Source of the DNA: an uncultured Collinsella sp.
Lineage (GTDB): Bacteria; Actinomycetota; Coriobacteriia; Coriobacteriales; Coriobacteriaceae
DNA length: 64,000 nucleotides
NCBI GenBank assembly: GCA_900541875.1
Contig: UQLF01000007.1
Location: forward strand, 1 to 64,000
Direction: 5' to 3'
Shown here one piece after another: positions 7,729 to 16,690 of the stretch (its first letter is position 1; the number at the start of each line of letters is the position of its first letter). The position numbers and the translations under genes were made by a program. The notes under the pieces were generated by a model. That model saw only the letters and a list, made by a program, of their open reading frames with translations. It was not told where the DNA came from and searched no databases.

Positions 7729-9165
7729 TTAAAGCTCTAATTCATTCAAACGGAGGATCGCAACAATATAGATCTTGAGCGCCTGCTTGAGCTGTTCTTC
7801 GCTGGCACACTCGTTGGGGCCGTGCATCTGGCCGCCCCACGCGGGCAGCTCAAGGCCGGTCTCCTCGGGGCCAAACGAGACGGCGCGGGCAAAGTTGCGC
7901 GCGTACGTGCCGCCGCCCATGGCAAAGGGTTCAGCATGCTTGCCGGTGAACTCGTTATAGGTGTCAATAAGCGCCTTCACGGCCGGATCATCGGCAGAGA
8001 CCGAGAATGGCACCTTCGCATGGCCCACGCGACACGTCACGCCAAAGCGCCCCACGAGCGGCTCGAGCTGCTCGCGGATGGTATCGGCGCTCGTACTGTC
8101 GGGAAAACGCACGTCGATGACCTGCTCGATATGGCCATCCGCCACACGGATGACGCCGGGGTTGCAGGTGAGCGGACCAAACGCCGGGCTCGTCGCATCG
8201 ATACCCAGGCCGCGGCCATAGGCATCCGCATGCACAAAGGCCAAAAACTTGACAAACTCGTGCTCGGCAGGCGTCAGCAGGCGCTCGTCACGGGCACCAA
8301 ACGCGTCCTCGGCCTCGCGCAGATACGCCACAACCAGGCCGACGGCGTTGATCGTTCCCTCGGGCATCGAGGCATGACCGCCAATGCCGTGGGCAAAAAT
8401 CTGCGCATGCCCGTTATCGAGCGTCATGATCTCCAGGCGGTCGGCGTTCTCGACCGGCGCCGGCAGCTCATCAGCGGCAATCGCGAGCTCGCAGATGGAC
8501 TGCGACGGAATGGCATTGCTCGCCTCGGCGCCGCTCCACGACACGATGCGCCCGCCGTCGATCTTGGAGCTAACAAACGTCGCTCCAAACTGGCCCTTCT
8601 CGGCATTGCAGACCGGGAACTCGGCATCGGGCGTAAACAGAAAGTCGGGGTTCACGTGGTTCTCCAGATAATGGTGAACGTCGGACATGCCCACTTCCTC
8701 ATCGCAGCCCAGCAACGCGCGGAAGGTATAGCGCGGCACAATGCCGTGTTTGAGCAGATAAGCGCCGGCGTAGAGCGACAGCACGGCCGGACCCTTGTCG
8801 TCGATCACGCCACGGCCGAGCAGCCAGCCCTCGCGACGCTCCATCGCAAACGGGTCGGTGTTCCAGCCGGGGCCGGCGGGCACCACGTCCACGTGGCAGA
8901 TAGTCGCGAGCTGCTTGTCGCCGCGGCCCGGGATATCGGCGATTCCCACATAGCCCTCGTCGTCGCTCGTCTGATAGCCGAGCTTTTGCGCAATGCCGAG
9001 CGCGCAATCGAGCGCATCACGGACCGGGCGGCCAAACGGCGCACCGAGCTCCGCATTGGCAGCAACGGCCACGGACGGATAGCTCACCAGCTGTTCGATA
9101 TCGGCGACGACATCTTCCCAGACCTCGTCGACATACTCGGCAACGCTCTGCTCCACCTGATTCAT
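7729..9165 (-). CDS. Sapep/PepV family M20 metallodipeptidase
   Basis: A 478-residue cytosolic dipeptidase of the M20 (Sapep/PepV) family, cleaving dipeptides with a two-metal centre. Visible ligands are the His of CHVDVVPAGPGWNTDPF (residue about 92), the Asp of DDKGP, the Glu pair in CDEEVGM, the Asp of TPDAEFPV and the late His of GGQMHGPNE. A lid domain is inserted between the catalytic halves. The start at 9165 has a strong AAGGAGG site; upstream in-frame codons do not. It likely feeds amino acids from peptides taken up by this gut anaerobe. It is probably monocistronic, with the B-family palindrome as terminator. Confidence 0.93.
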   Translation of the reverse strand: MNQVEQSVAEYVDEVWEDVVADIEQLVSYPSVAVAANAELGAPFGRPVRDALDCALGIAQKLGYQTSDDEGYVGIADIPGRGDKQLATICHVDVVPAGPGWNTDPFAMERREGWLLGRGVIDDKGPAVLSLYAGAYLLKHGIVPRYTFRALLGCDEEVGMSDVHHYLENHVNPDFLFTPDAEFPVCNAEKGQFGATFVSSKIDGGRIVSWSGAEASNAIPSQSICELAIAADELPAPVENADRLEIMTLDNGHAQIFAHGIGGHASMPEGTINAVGLVVAYLREAEDAFGARDERLLTPAEHEFVKFLAFVHADAYGRGLGIDATSPAFGPLTCNPGVIRVADGHIEQVIDVRFPDSTSADTIREQLEPLVGRFGVTCRVGHAKVPFSVSADDPAVKALIDTYNEFTGKHAEPFAMGGGTYARNFARAVSFGPEETGLELPAWGGQMHGPNECASEEQLKQALKIYIVAILRLNELEL

Positions 9166-9220
9166 GGACGACCTCCTTACCAATGAGCGACGGGTACGCC
9201 CGCCCCTCACATTACGTCTA

Positions 9221-9883
9221 TTAGATAGCGAAAAGTTTAGCAAGCTCGGCCACCGAGTGCACCACTACATCGGCACCCGCCGCCTCGTGCTCGCCCGGCG
9301 CCGCCGCACCCGAATAGATGCCGATGCACGGTACGCCCATTGCGTGCGCGCCCTCCACATCGTTAAAGCGATCGCCGATCATCACGGCATCGCCCGCCGT
9401 CGCGCCGAGCGCCGCCAGGGCATCGCGGACCGAATCGGCCTTGGTCTCGCGCCCCTGCGGCGGATTCATGCCAACCACCGCCTCAAACTGAGAAAGTCCC
9501 AGCTCTCCCACCATGTCGATACACTTCGCCTCCATGCGCGACGTCGCCACGGCCAAGCGATGCCCCTGTGCGACAAGGCCATCGAGCAGCTCGGGGAGTC
9601 CATCGAACACGGGATACTCTTCCGGTTCCAACTCATCAAAAAAGGCACGGTACTCGTCGGCCACCACCAGCGACTCCTCGCGCGAGAAGCCGTAAAAGTC
9701 GTGAAAGCTCTTCCACAGGGGCGGCCCGATCATACGACGCAGGTCGCCCATCTGCGCCTCCGAAAACCCGCGCGCGGCCAACGTCTTGCGCGTCGAGGTC
9801 ATCACCGCCCGACCCGTATCGGCCACCGTGCCGTCAAAATCGAACAGCACAACCGGTCGCCTGCATATCTCCAGCGCCTCCAT
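9221..9883 (-). CDS. HAD-family hydrolase, phosphoglycolate-phosphatase-like
   Basis: A 220-residue HAD subclass I phosphatase with an alpha-helical cap after motif I. Motif I is DFDGTVADT (Asp15, Asp17), motif II is ATSRME near residue 100, and motif III/IV is GDRFNDVEGAHAMG near 180. The ATG at 9883 lies six bases after AGAGGG; an ATG two codons upstream and a GTG further up are possible but less well placed. It is transcribed away from the degV gene and shares its intergenic region. The substrate is unknown; Gph/PpaX-type phosphatases are the nearest functional group. Confidence 0.9.
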   Translation of the reverse strand: MEALEICRRPVVLFDFDGTVADTGRAVMTSTRKTLAARGFSEAQMGDLRRMIGPPLWKSFHDFYGFSREESLVVADEYRAFFDELEPEEYPVFDGLPELLDGLVAQGHRLAVATSRMEAKCIDMVGELGLSQFEAVVGMNPPQGRETKADSVRDALAALGATAGDAVMIGDRFNDVEGAHAMGVPCIGIYSGAAAPGEHEAAGADVVVHSVAELAKLFAI

Positions 9884-9931
9884 CGGCATCCCTCTTCCCC
9901 AGTTGATGATTTCCACACCACCACTTCAAAC

Positions 9932-9983
9932 TGTTGACTATTCAACAATTGAACCTAGCAATGTAGAGCAACTCCACTATACT
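9932..9983 (+). promoter_or_regulatory. Overlapping palindromes and -10 element before degV
   Basis: TGTTGA-ctat-TCAACA (9932-9947) is a perfect inverted repeat, overlapped by TTCAA-caa-TTGAA (941-953 of the same segment, i.e. 9941-9953). TATACT at 9978-9983 looks like a -10 box for the plus-strand gene. The pair of palindromes in a divergent promoter region suggests a dimeric repressor site. Confidence 0.5.
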
Positions 9984-10039
9984 TGACGCACTTTGCTCTC
10001 AGAAGGCGGCGCCGTCGCGCCCCAACGAAAGGTGCAATT

Positions 10040-10900
10040 ATGTCTTTTGCCATCATAACCGACTCCACGTCGGACATCTCCCCCGCCCGTGCTCAAGAGC
10101 TTGGCATTTACGTCATTCCGCTGCATGTGATTATCGAGGGCGAGGACCTGCTCGACCAGGTACAGATCACCGCCGAGGAGTACGTCGCCCGCATGGCCGG
10201 CTCCGAGCAGCTGCCGCACACCTCGCAGCCGAGTGCCGGCGAGTTCAAGGCACTCTTTGACCGCGTGCGCGCCGACGGCCACGATAGCGCCATCTTTATC
10301 TCGCTGTGCAGCGAGTGGTCCGCCTGCTATGCCAACGCCAGCCTGACGGCCGAAACGCACGAACTCGACGTGCGCTGCATCGACTCGCGCACCGGCTCCG
10401 GCGCCGAGGGCCTGCTGGTGGAGTACGCGCTGGCCATGCGCGAGGACGGTCGCAGCTTGGACGAAACCGAGGCGCAGATCCGCGCGACGCTGCCCGACGC
10501 ACACCTGCTGCTGATTCCCCGGACGCTCGAGAACCTGGTCAAAAACGGCCGCGCGCCCAAGCTCGCCGGCCAGCTCACGCAGATGCTCAACATTCGCCTG
10601 GCCGTTTCGCCGGAGTGGAAGTCAGGCGAGATCAAGGCCATCAAGAAGGGCCGCGGCGCCAAGCGCATCGTCGCCAACACCATGGCAGACTGCCTCGCGT
10701 TTTTGGCCGAGCATCCGGGCTCCACCGTGCGCGTGCTCACAACCGGCGCTGCCGAGGAGCAGGAGCTCGTCAACCAAGCGCTCGCAGGCCAGGACTACGT
10801 AGACGCCGGCACCGGCCCCATCGGCTGCACCATCGCCACCCATGTAGGCGTCGACGCCATCGCCATCAGCTACTGTCCCCGCTACCAGCCCATTCACTAG
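10040..10900 (+). CDS. DegV family fatty-acid-binding protein
   Basis: A 286-residue DegV (FakB-like) protein. FakB proteins bind a fatty acid so that FakA can phosphorylate it for phospholipid synthesis. The N-terminal TDSTSDI motif (from residue 8) and the mid-protein SLCSEWSACYANA segment match the lipid-contacting regions. The ATG at 10040 follows GAAAGGTG, and the protein starts at the first beta strand. A second DegV paralogue lies at 24122-25012, which suggests different acyl-chain preferences. fakA is not in the window. A family B palindrome follows the stop and may terminate transcription. Confidence 0.92.
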   Translation: MSFAIITDSTSDISPARAQELGIYVIPLHVIIEGEDLLDQVQITAEEYVARMAGSEQLPHTSQPSAGEFKALFDRVRADGHDSAIFISLCSEWSACYANASLTAETHELDVRCIDSRTGSGAEGLLVEYALAMREDGRSLDETEAQIRATLPDAHLLLIPRTLENLVKNGRAPKLAGQLTQMLNIRLAVSPEWKSGEIKAIKKGRGAKRIVANTMADCLAFLAEHPGSTVRVLTTGAAEEQELVNQALAGQDYVDAGTGPIGCTIATHVGVDAIAISYCPRYQPIH

Positions 10901-10913
10901 GGGCACCTTTACT

Positions 10914-10982
10914 ACTTGCGGTGGAATAGGGACCGTTTTTGGCTTATCAGCCGCAAATCAATCCCTATTCCACCGCAACTTA
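10914..10982. repeat. Family B palindromic element, copy 2
   Basis: Perfect 17-bp arms, TTGCGGTGGAATAGGGA (10916-10932) and its complement at 10962-10978, around a 29-nt centre. The outer bases match copies 1 and 3, while the inner arm bases differ on both sides together. It lies just after the degV stop. Confidence 0.85.
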
Positions 10983-11066
10983 GAAGCAGTTCATTTGGAA
11001 CGGGCTAAAAAGAATGGTATCAAACGTTTCAGACCAGTCTTTTTAGCCCGCCCCATTTTAGCTACC

Positions 11067-11825
11067 CTACATCAGCCCGCTCAGGGCGATGTCGACGGAC
11101 TCGTTGAGGTCGTCGGTAATGTGTACCAGATCCGGATCGAGCGGGCTGATCATACCGGCGCTCATCACCGGGCCGTTGAGCCAGTCGAACAGGCCCTGCC
11201 AGTACTCGCTGCCCACCAGCACGAGCGGCATGCGCTTGACCTTGTGCGTCTGCACCAGCGTGAGAACCTCGAACATCTCGTCGAGCGTTCCAAAACCACC
11301 GGGAAACACGATGGCGCCCGAGCTGTATTTGACGAACATGGTCTTGCGCACAAAGAAGTAACGGAAGTCCATACCGAGGTTTACGTATTTGTTGAGCCCC
11401 TGCTCGTGCGGCAATTCAATGCCCAGGCCAACTGACTTGCCGTTGGCGCTCGCCGCTCCCTTGTTGGCCGCTTCCATGATGCCGGGGCCGCCACCGGTGA
11501 TAACCGCCACGCCGCGCTGGGCAATCTTACGGCCGACGGTGCGCGCCGCCTTGTAGGCCGGGTCCGTCTTGGGCGTGCGGGCGCTGCCGAAGATGGTCAC
11601 CGCGGGTCCGAGCTCGGCAAGTGCGCCAAAGCCATCGACAAACTCGGCCTGGATGCGCAGTACGCGCCACGGATCGGCATGCAGCCAGTCGGTCGACTCC
11701 TCGGGCGCCAGCAGGTTGGCGTAGGTGTTGTCCTTAGGAATCATGGGGCCGCGCATGACCACGGGACCGCGGCGGTACGTCTCGTCGTAGGCAGGCTCGC
11801 CCTCGACATTCTCGTTCTTAATCAT
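11067..11825 (-). CDS. LOG-family (TIGR00730) nucleotide-monophosphate phosphoribohydrolase-like protein
   Basis: A 252-residue Rossmann-fold protein of the LOG family. Members hydrolyse the N-glycosidic bond of purine or cytokinin nucleoside monophosphates. The defining motifs are GGGPGIMEAANKGA (nucleotide binding) and PGGFGTLDEMFE (catalytic PGGxGTxxE with the Arg/Glu pair). The N-terminal 60 residues are an extension upstream of the fold. The start at 11825 follows AGGAG. The ribosome site comes directly after a strong terminator hairpin, so expression may involve attenuation. The physiological substrate in bacteria without cytokinins is uncertain. Confidence 0.9.
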   Translation of the reverse strand: MIKNENVEGEPAYDETYRRGPVVMRGPMIPKDNTYANLLAPEESTDWLHADPWRVLRIQAEFVDGFGALAELGPAVTIFGSARTPKTDPAYKAARTVGRKIAQRGVAVITGGGPGIMEAANKGAASANGKSVGLGIELPHEQGLNKYVNLGMDFRYFFVRKTMFVKYSSGAIVFPGGFGTLDEMFEVLTLVQTHKVKRMPLVLVGSEYWQGLFDWLNGPVMSAGMISPLDPDLVHITDDLNESVDIALSGLM

Positions 11826-11841
11826 GGGTGCTCCTATCGAG

Positions 11842-11890
11842 AAAAAGAAAAACGGGCGGGTCGACGCCATGCGCCAAACACCCGCCCGAA
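11842..11890 (-). terminator. Terminator hairpin immediately ahead of the LOG gene
   Basis: Minus-strand arms CGGGCGGGT and ACCCGCCCG, then TTTTTCTTTTT. The T-tract ends a few bases before the AGGAG of the LOG gene. It is about 150 bases downstream of the tgt stop. It can end the tgt transcript, but its position inside the LOG leader also fits an attenuator. Confidence 0.8.
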
Positions 11891-12037
11891 CATCAACTAT
11901 TCGGTATGGTACCCACGATGTATCAAGCACTTGCAAGCTATCGGTCAGCGGTCGCGCAGCCGGTGTCAGCGAATGCGACGACCGGCTGGCGCTCGACCAT
12001 TGCCGTTGCCCACGCTCTGCAAGCGTGTCTGTCGCCC

Positions 12038-13177
<1,140 letters not shown>

Positions 13178-13299
13178 AAACTGGAACTCCTTGGTTGCGG
13201 TTCATACGCAAACCATTATACGGGCAACCCGCAAGAAGCACCGACTCGACAGAAACTGGCGCAAAGGAAACCTGCCCCTTGCGACAACGGATCATTTCC

Positions 13300-13480
13300 G
13301 ACAGCCACAGCAACGCCGATGTTATGACACCGACAGCGAAAACCCGCCGGAGCGAGCAAGGTGCCTTGAAACAAGGCGGCATTGATCTTTTGATCATGCC
13401 GCCGAAGTTGAAAGGCAGATTGCCGCTCTGGCGGGTTTGCAGCGTCAACTGGTTACGCGGTTCGTAGAACCGCGTAACTG
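13300..13480. repeat. Family A structured element, copy 1 (3' side of the SDR gene)
   Basis: Shared boxes with copies 2 and 3 are CGATGTTATG (13317-13326), CAAGGTG, GAAGTTGA, CAGATTG, GCAGCGTC and a terminal hairpin GTTACGCGGTTC-gta-GAACCGCGTAAC (13452-13478). Nested helices are 13341-13353 with 13425-13437, TGCCTT (13362-13367) with AAGGCA (13412-13417), and an inner hairpin 13375-13387 with 13392-13403. The terminal hairpin starts two bases after the stop codon of the minus-strand SDR gene. This element fills most of the 303-base gap between tgt and the SDR gene. Confidence 0.8.
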
Positions 13481-14281
13481 CTAGGGCCGCTGGCCCATGC
13501 CGCCCTCGAGGGTGACAGTCTCGCCGTTCATGTACTTAAAGTCGGGACCGCAGAGCTGAACGACAACGCGGCCGATTTCCTTCTCGACGTCGCCGTAGTG
13601 GCCTGCCGGCGGCATGTGGACATTGGCCTTGAACGCCTCGGGATAGGCATCCTGGAAGTTCTCGAGCGCAGCGGTCCAAGCAAGCGGACAAACGATATTG
13701 ACGTTGATGCCGTCCTTGCCCCACTCGTTGGCGGCAACGCGAGTCAGACCACGGATGCCCTCCTTGGCGGCGGCATAGCTGCACTGACCATAGTTGCCAA
13801 ACAGGCCGGCGCCCGAGGCAAAGTTGACCACGGAGCCCTTGGTCTCCTTCAGGTGCGGATAGGCCTTCTGCATGTACAGATAGGTGGCATACAGACCGGA
13901 ATAAATGGCCAGGTTAAACTGATCCATGGTGTGGTCGGCGATGGTCACACCCGAGGCGCTGGCCTGAGCATTGTTGACGACGGCGTCGATGCGGCCGAAC
14001 TCCTCAATGGCCTTGTCGATAACGTTCTGGACGACAGCCTCGTTGTCCTGACCAGCCGAGACATCGGCCTGAACAGGCAGAACCTTGACACCGTACTCGG
14101 CCTCGAGGGACTCCTTGGCGGCCTCGAGCTTGGCGACGTTGCGGCCGGTGATAACGAGGTTCGCGCCCTCCTTGGCAAAAGCGATATCGATGCCGTAACC
14201 GATGGAGCCAGCGGAGCCGTCCTTAAGCGTGGCCTTGCCGCCGCCGGTGACGATCACGGTCTTACCAGTGAAAAGTCCCAT
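13481..14281 (-). CDS. Short-chain dehydrogenase/reductase (SDR)
   Basis: A 266-residue classical SDR using NAD(P)H. The cofactor motif TGGGKATLKDGSAGSIGYG carries an insertion of several residues inside the usual TGxxxGxG glycine motif. The catalytic set is Ser in FASGAG, then Tyr-x3-Lys in SYAAAKEG. The usual NNAG is NNAQ here. The start at 14281 follows GAAAGGAC. The long cofactor-loop insert recalls SDRs acting on bulky acyl or steroid substrates, but I cannot name the substrate. A family A structured element directly follows the stop. Confidence 0.85.
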   Translation of the reverse strand: MGLFTGKTVIVTGGGKATLKDGSAGSIGYGIDIAFAKEGANLVITGRNVAKLEAAKESLEAEYGVKVLPVQADVSAGQDNEAVVQNVIDKAIEEFGRIDAVVNNAQASASGVTIADHTMDQFNLAIYSGLYATYLYMQKAYPHLKETKGSVVNFASGAGLFGNYGQCSYAAAKEGIRGLTRVAANEWGKDGINVNIVCPLAWTAALENFQDAYPEAFKANVHMPPAGHYGDVEKEIGRVVVQLCGPDFKYMNGETVTLEGGMGQRP

Positions 14282-14575
14282 ATAAAGTCCTTTCAAATCG
14301 CGACGGGCGCACCCGCCGACTGCGCGCATCCAAATAAACGCGCCAAAAGCTGAAATGCAACTTTAACGGGTTCAAGTGAAAAATAAAGCCCATGGCAGGC
14401 GAACGGCGCAACGTCTTTCGGCGAAGGGAATGTCAAGTAAAAATTGGATAGAGTGACCGAGTTTTTGCTATCGACGCGAGCCATCGAACACGTTTTGAAA
14501 CTTTGCTGCGGCGCGCGGGATGTCGGCGCGAGACTTTATCATAGGGTGACAAACAACGATGAGGAGCACATGCCT

Positions 14576-16339
14576 ATGACAGACGAGCTGGACCCCCAGA
14601 CTCAACAGCATATTGATGATTCCGCAGACGTCATCGCAGATACCGACGCTGTGACCTGCGATGGTATCGACATCGACGACCCCATCTTAGACGAAAGCGC
14701 TACGGCGGAAACCCCTGCCGCAGAAAACACCGACGAGCAAAACGACGATGCGCCCGCTCAGGACGACGCCCCTGTACAGGACGCCGCCCCGCAAGCAGCG
14801 GGCCCCATCGAGGTCTCTTCGGAAGAAGAGCTCGATGCCGTCATGGACTCCATGATGGATGCCGTCAAAGCGATGAAAGACGCCGTCGCCGATGCCGATA
14901 TTGATGCCGAGGAAGAGGAGGCCGCCGAGGCGGCCTCGACCTTCGTGCCCGGCGAGACTCCGGTCGCCGACCAGGGCAGCACCATGCCCTCGTTTCTGCA
15001 GCTCGAGCACCCCACGATTGGCGCCGATGCGGTCGATCCGCACGCAGCAGGCTTTTCTGTGGTCGAGGGCGGTACCGGCAATATCGCCGCGCCGCAGGCT
15101 GCCGATGCGGATGCCGCCAACGCGGCTCGCCCGACCGCCCCGCACTCCCCCGCCGCGAGCCGCGATCTGGGGACCGCTGTCTCGAACACTGCGAACGCCG
15201 TGGGCACCTTTATCGCCCAGGGCGCCTCGGCCATACGTGAGATGAACGCAGCGAAAAAGGCACTTGCCGATGCCCGCGCCCATCTGGCCGAACTTGAGCA
15301 GCGCATTGCCGATCAGGCCGAGGAACTCGAGACGCGCCAGGATATCGCAGGCCGCTACGACCAGATCGTCGCCGACCAGCGCCAGGCGATTGCCACGGCC
15401 CAAAAGACTGCAGCAGCCGCCGAGATTGACCGTGATGCCCACGCCGCCAAAGCGACAGAGCTCAAGGGGCAGTTCGAACAAATGAAGACAGAGGATGACG
15501 CGACTGAGCTCCGCCTGAAGGCCGCGCTCGATGCCGTGGAGGCCCGCGAGGCGAGCTCGCGCGAGACCGGCAACCGCCTCGTTCGACGTCTTGAGGATTC
15601 CAAGCGCATCCGAGACAAGGTGAAGGCCGAGCGAGACGCCGGCATTGCGGCCGCACAACAAACCGTCGACGCCACGCGCGCCCAGCTCGAGACACTGCGT
15701 CATGAGTATGCCGAGTTGCAACGCAATCCCTCGGCAAATCCCGCCAACTATACGGTGCGCACCAGCGAGCTCTCGATGCAGATCTCCGACACGGCAGATG
15801 CCCTGCGTAAAGCCGAAGAAGATGTCCCGCGCATCACCGCCGACCTTGAGCACTCGCTTGCCGCAGCCGAGCAGGCCGTCGAGCAGGCTCAAGCCCCCAT
15901 TGCCGAAGCCAAACGCGCACACCAAGCCGTGACGACTGAGGCCGATGCCGCGCGCGACGAGCTGCAGACGGCGAAAACTGCCGCCACGACGCGCCAGCGC
16001 GAACTGCGCGAGAAGATCGCCGCCGAGGACAAGGCACGCCGCGACCAAGAGCAAAGCATCGCCAACGCCCAAGCAGATGCCGCACATGCACAGTCGATCA
16101 TCGAGCAGGCGACCGAGGTGCATGACCATCCAGAGATCACTGAGTCGCTTGCAGGATCCTTGGCCCGAAACAAAGCCGAACACGCCGAGACCGAGCAAGA
16201 AGTCGCCCAGCTCGAGACCACCGAGGACGCGGTGCGCGAGCGCACCCGCGACTCACGCATCAAATTCACCGGCGCCATCGTCTGCATCGTCGCCGCAATC
16301 CTGGTGATCATCCTAGTCTGGCTGTTCGCAAGCAAGTAA
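14576..16339 (+). CDS. Long coiled-coil protein with C-terminal membrane anchor
   Basis: A 587-residue protein of unknown function. The first 210 residues are acidic, Ala/Asp-rich and low in complexity. About 230-555 is an almost continuous coiled coil rich in Ala, Glu, Gln and Arg. The last 25 residues (GAIVCIVAAILVIILVWLF region) are one membrane segment ending FASK. It is therefore a tail-anchored cytoplasmic rod. An ATG two codons upstream (14570) is only three bases from GAGGAG; the chosen one is nine. It is flanked by family B and A elements and has no operon partner. A scaffold or cell-envelope/chromosome-organising role is possible but unproven. Confidence 0.8.
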   Translation: MTDELDPQTQQHIDDSADVIADTDAVTCDGIDIDDPILDESATAETPAAENTDEQNDDAPAQDDAPVQDAAPQAAGPIEVSSEEELDAVMDSMMDAVKAMKDAVADADIDAEEEEAAEAASTFVPGETPVADQGSTMPSFLQLEHPTIGADAVDPHAAGFSVVEGGTGNIAAPQAADADAANAARPTAPHSPAASRDLGTAVSNTANAVGTFIAQGASAIREMNAAKKALADARAHLAELEQRIADQAEELETRQDIAGRYDQIVADQRQAIATAQKTAAAAEIDRDAHAAKATELKGQFEQMKTEDDATELRLKAALDAVEAREASSRETGNRLVRRLEDSKRIRDKVKAERDAGIAAAQQTVDATRAQLETLRHEYAELQRNPSANPANYTVRTSELSMQISDTADALRKAEEDVPRITADLEHSLAAAEQAVEQAQAPIAEAKRAHQAVTTEADAARDELQTAKTAATTRQRELREKIAAEDKARRDQEQSIANAQADAAHAQSIIEQATEVHDHPEITESLAGSLARNKAEHAETEQEVAQLETTEDAVRERTRDSRIKFTGAIVCIVAAILVIILVWLFASK

Positions 16340-16364
16340 ACCAGCTGCCAAAAACGCTCAACTC

Positions 16365-16435
16365 AGTTGCGGTGAGATAGTTCCTATTTAGCCTCAAAAA
16401 AGGCCAATTCAAGAACTATCTCACCGCAACTTATT
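16365..16435. repeat. Family B palindromic element, copy 3
   Basis: Perfect 19-bp arms, AGTTGCGGTGAGATAGTTC (16367-16385) and its complement (16415-16433). Compared with copies 1 and 2, the fourth to sixth bases inside the shared box changed on both arms together (GAG/CTC here, GGA/TCC in copy 2). It lies just after the stop of the coiled-coil gene. Confidence 0.85.
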
Positions 16436-16448
16436 AGATTGATGCAAG

Positions 16449-16506
16449 GTAGTCATTGGGGACGTTCTTAAACGGCTAGTCGAACAAGAACGTCCCCAAT
16501 GACTAC
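16449..16506. repeat. Perfect 21-bp inverted repeat (hairpin C)
   Basis: Arms at 16449-16469 and 16486-16506 are exact reverse complements beginning GTAGTCATTGGGGACG, around a 16-base loop. There is no T-tract on either side, so it is not a standard terminator. It is sandwiched between family B copy 3 and family A copy 2. Confidence 0.85.
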
Positions 16507-16509
16507 ATC

Positions 16510-16690
16510 GACAACCAAAGAAATGCCGATGTTATGGCAGAGTCAGCGAGCGGGTCGCATTTGAGACAAGGTGACGTGAAACGAAAGGGCGCTGACCTTC
16601 TGGTCGCGCCCTTGAAGTTGAACGTCAGATTGTCCAAATGCGGCCCGCGCAGCGTCGAGCAGTTACGCGGTTCGTAGAACCGCGTAACTA
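16510..16690. repeat. Family A structured element, copy 2 (3' side of queA)
   Basis: The clearest copy. Nested helices are 16550-16563 with 16635-16648 (14 bp, one wobble), TGACGT (16572-16577) with ACGTCA (16622-16627), and AAGGGCGC-t-GACC with GGTC-GCGCCCTT (16585-16597 with 16602-16613). Then come GCAGCGTCGA and the hairpin GTTACGCGGTTC-gta-GAACCGCGTAAC (16662-16688), whose last base is part of the queA stop codon. Conserved single-stranded boxes are AGTCAGCGAGCG, CAAGGTG, GAAGTTGA and CAGATTG. Together with family B copy 3 and hairpin C it fills the 348-base gap. Confidence 0.85.

Noticed and set aside
14444..14575. Extended N-terminus for the coiled-coil protein
   Set aside because: The extra residues have no ribosome site in front of them, while GAGGAG precedes the chosen ATG.
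14687..16198. A 503-codon open frame on the minus strand
   Set aside because: It is antisense to the coiled-coil gene; its Gly/Leu/Arg-rich translation reflects the complement of Ala/Glu codons.
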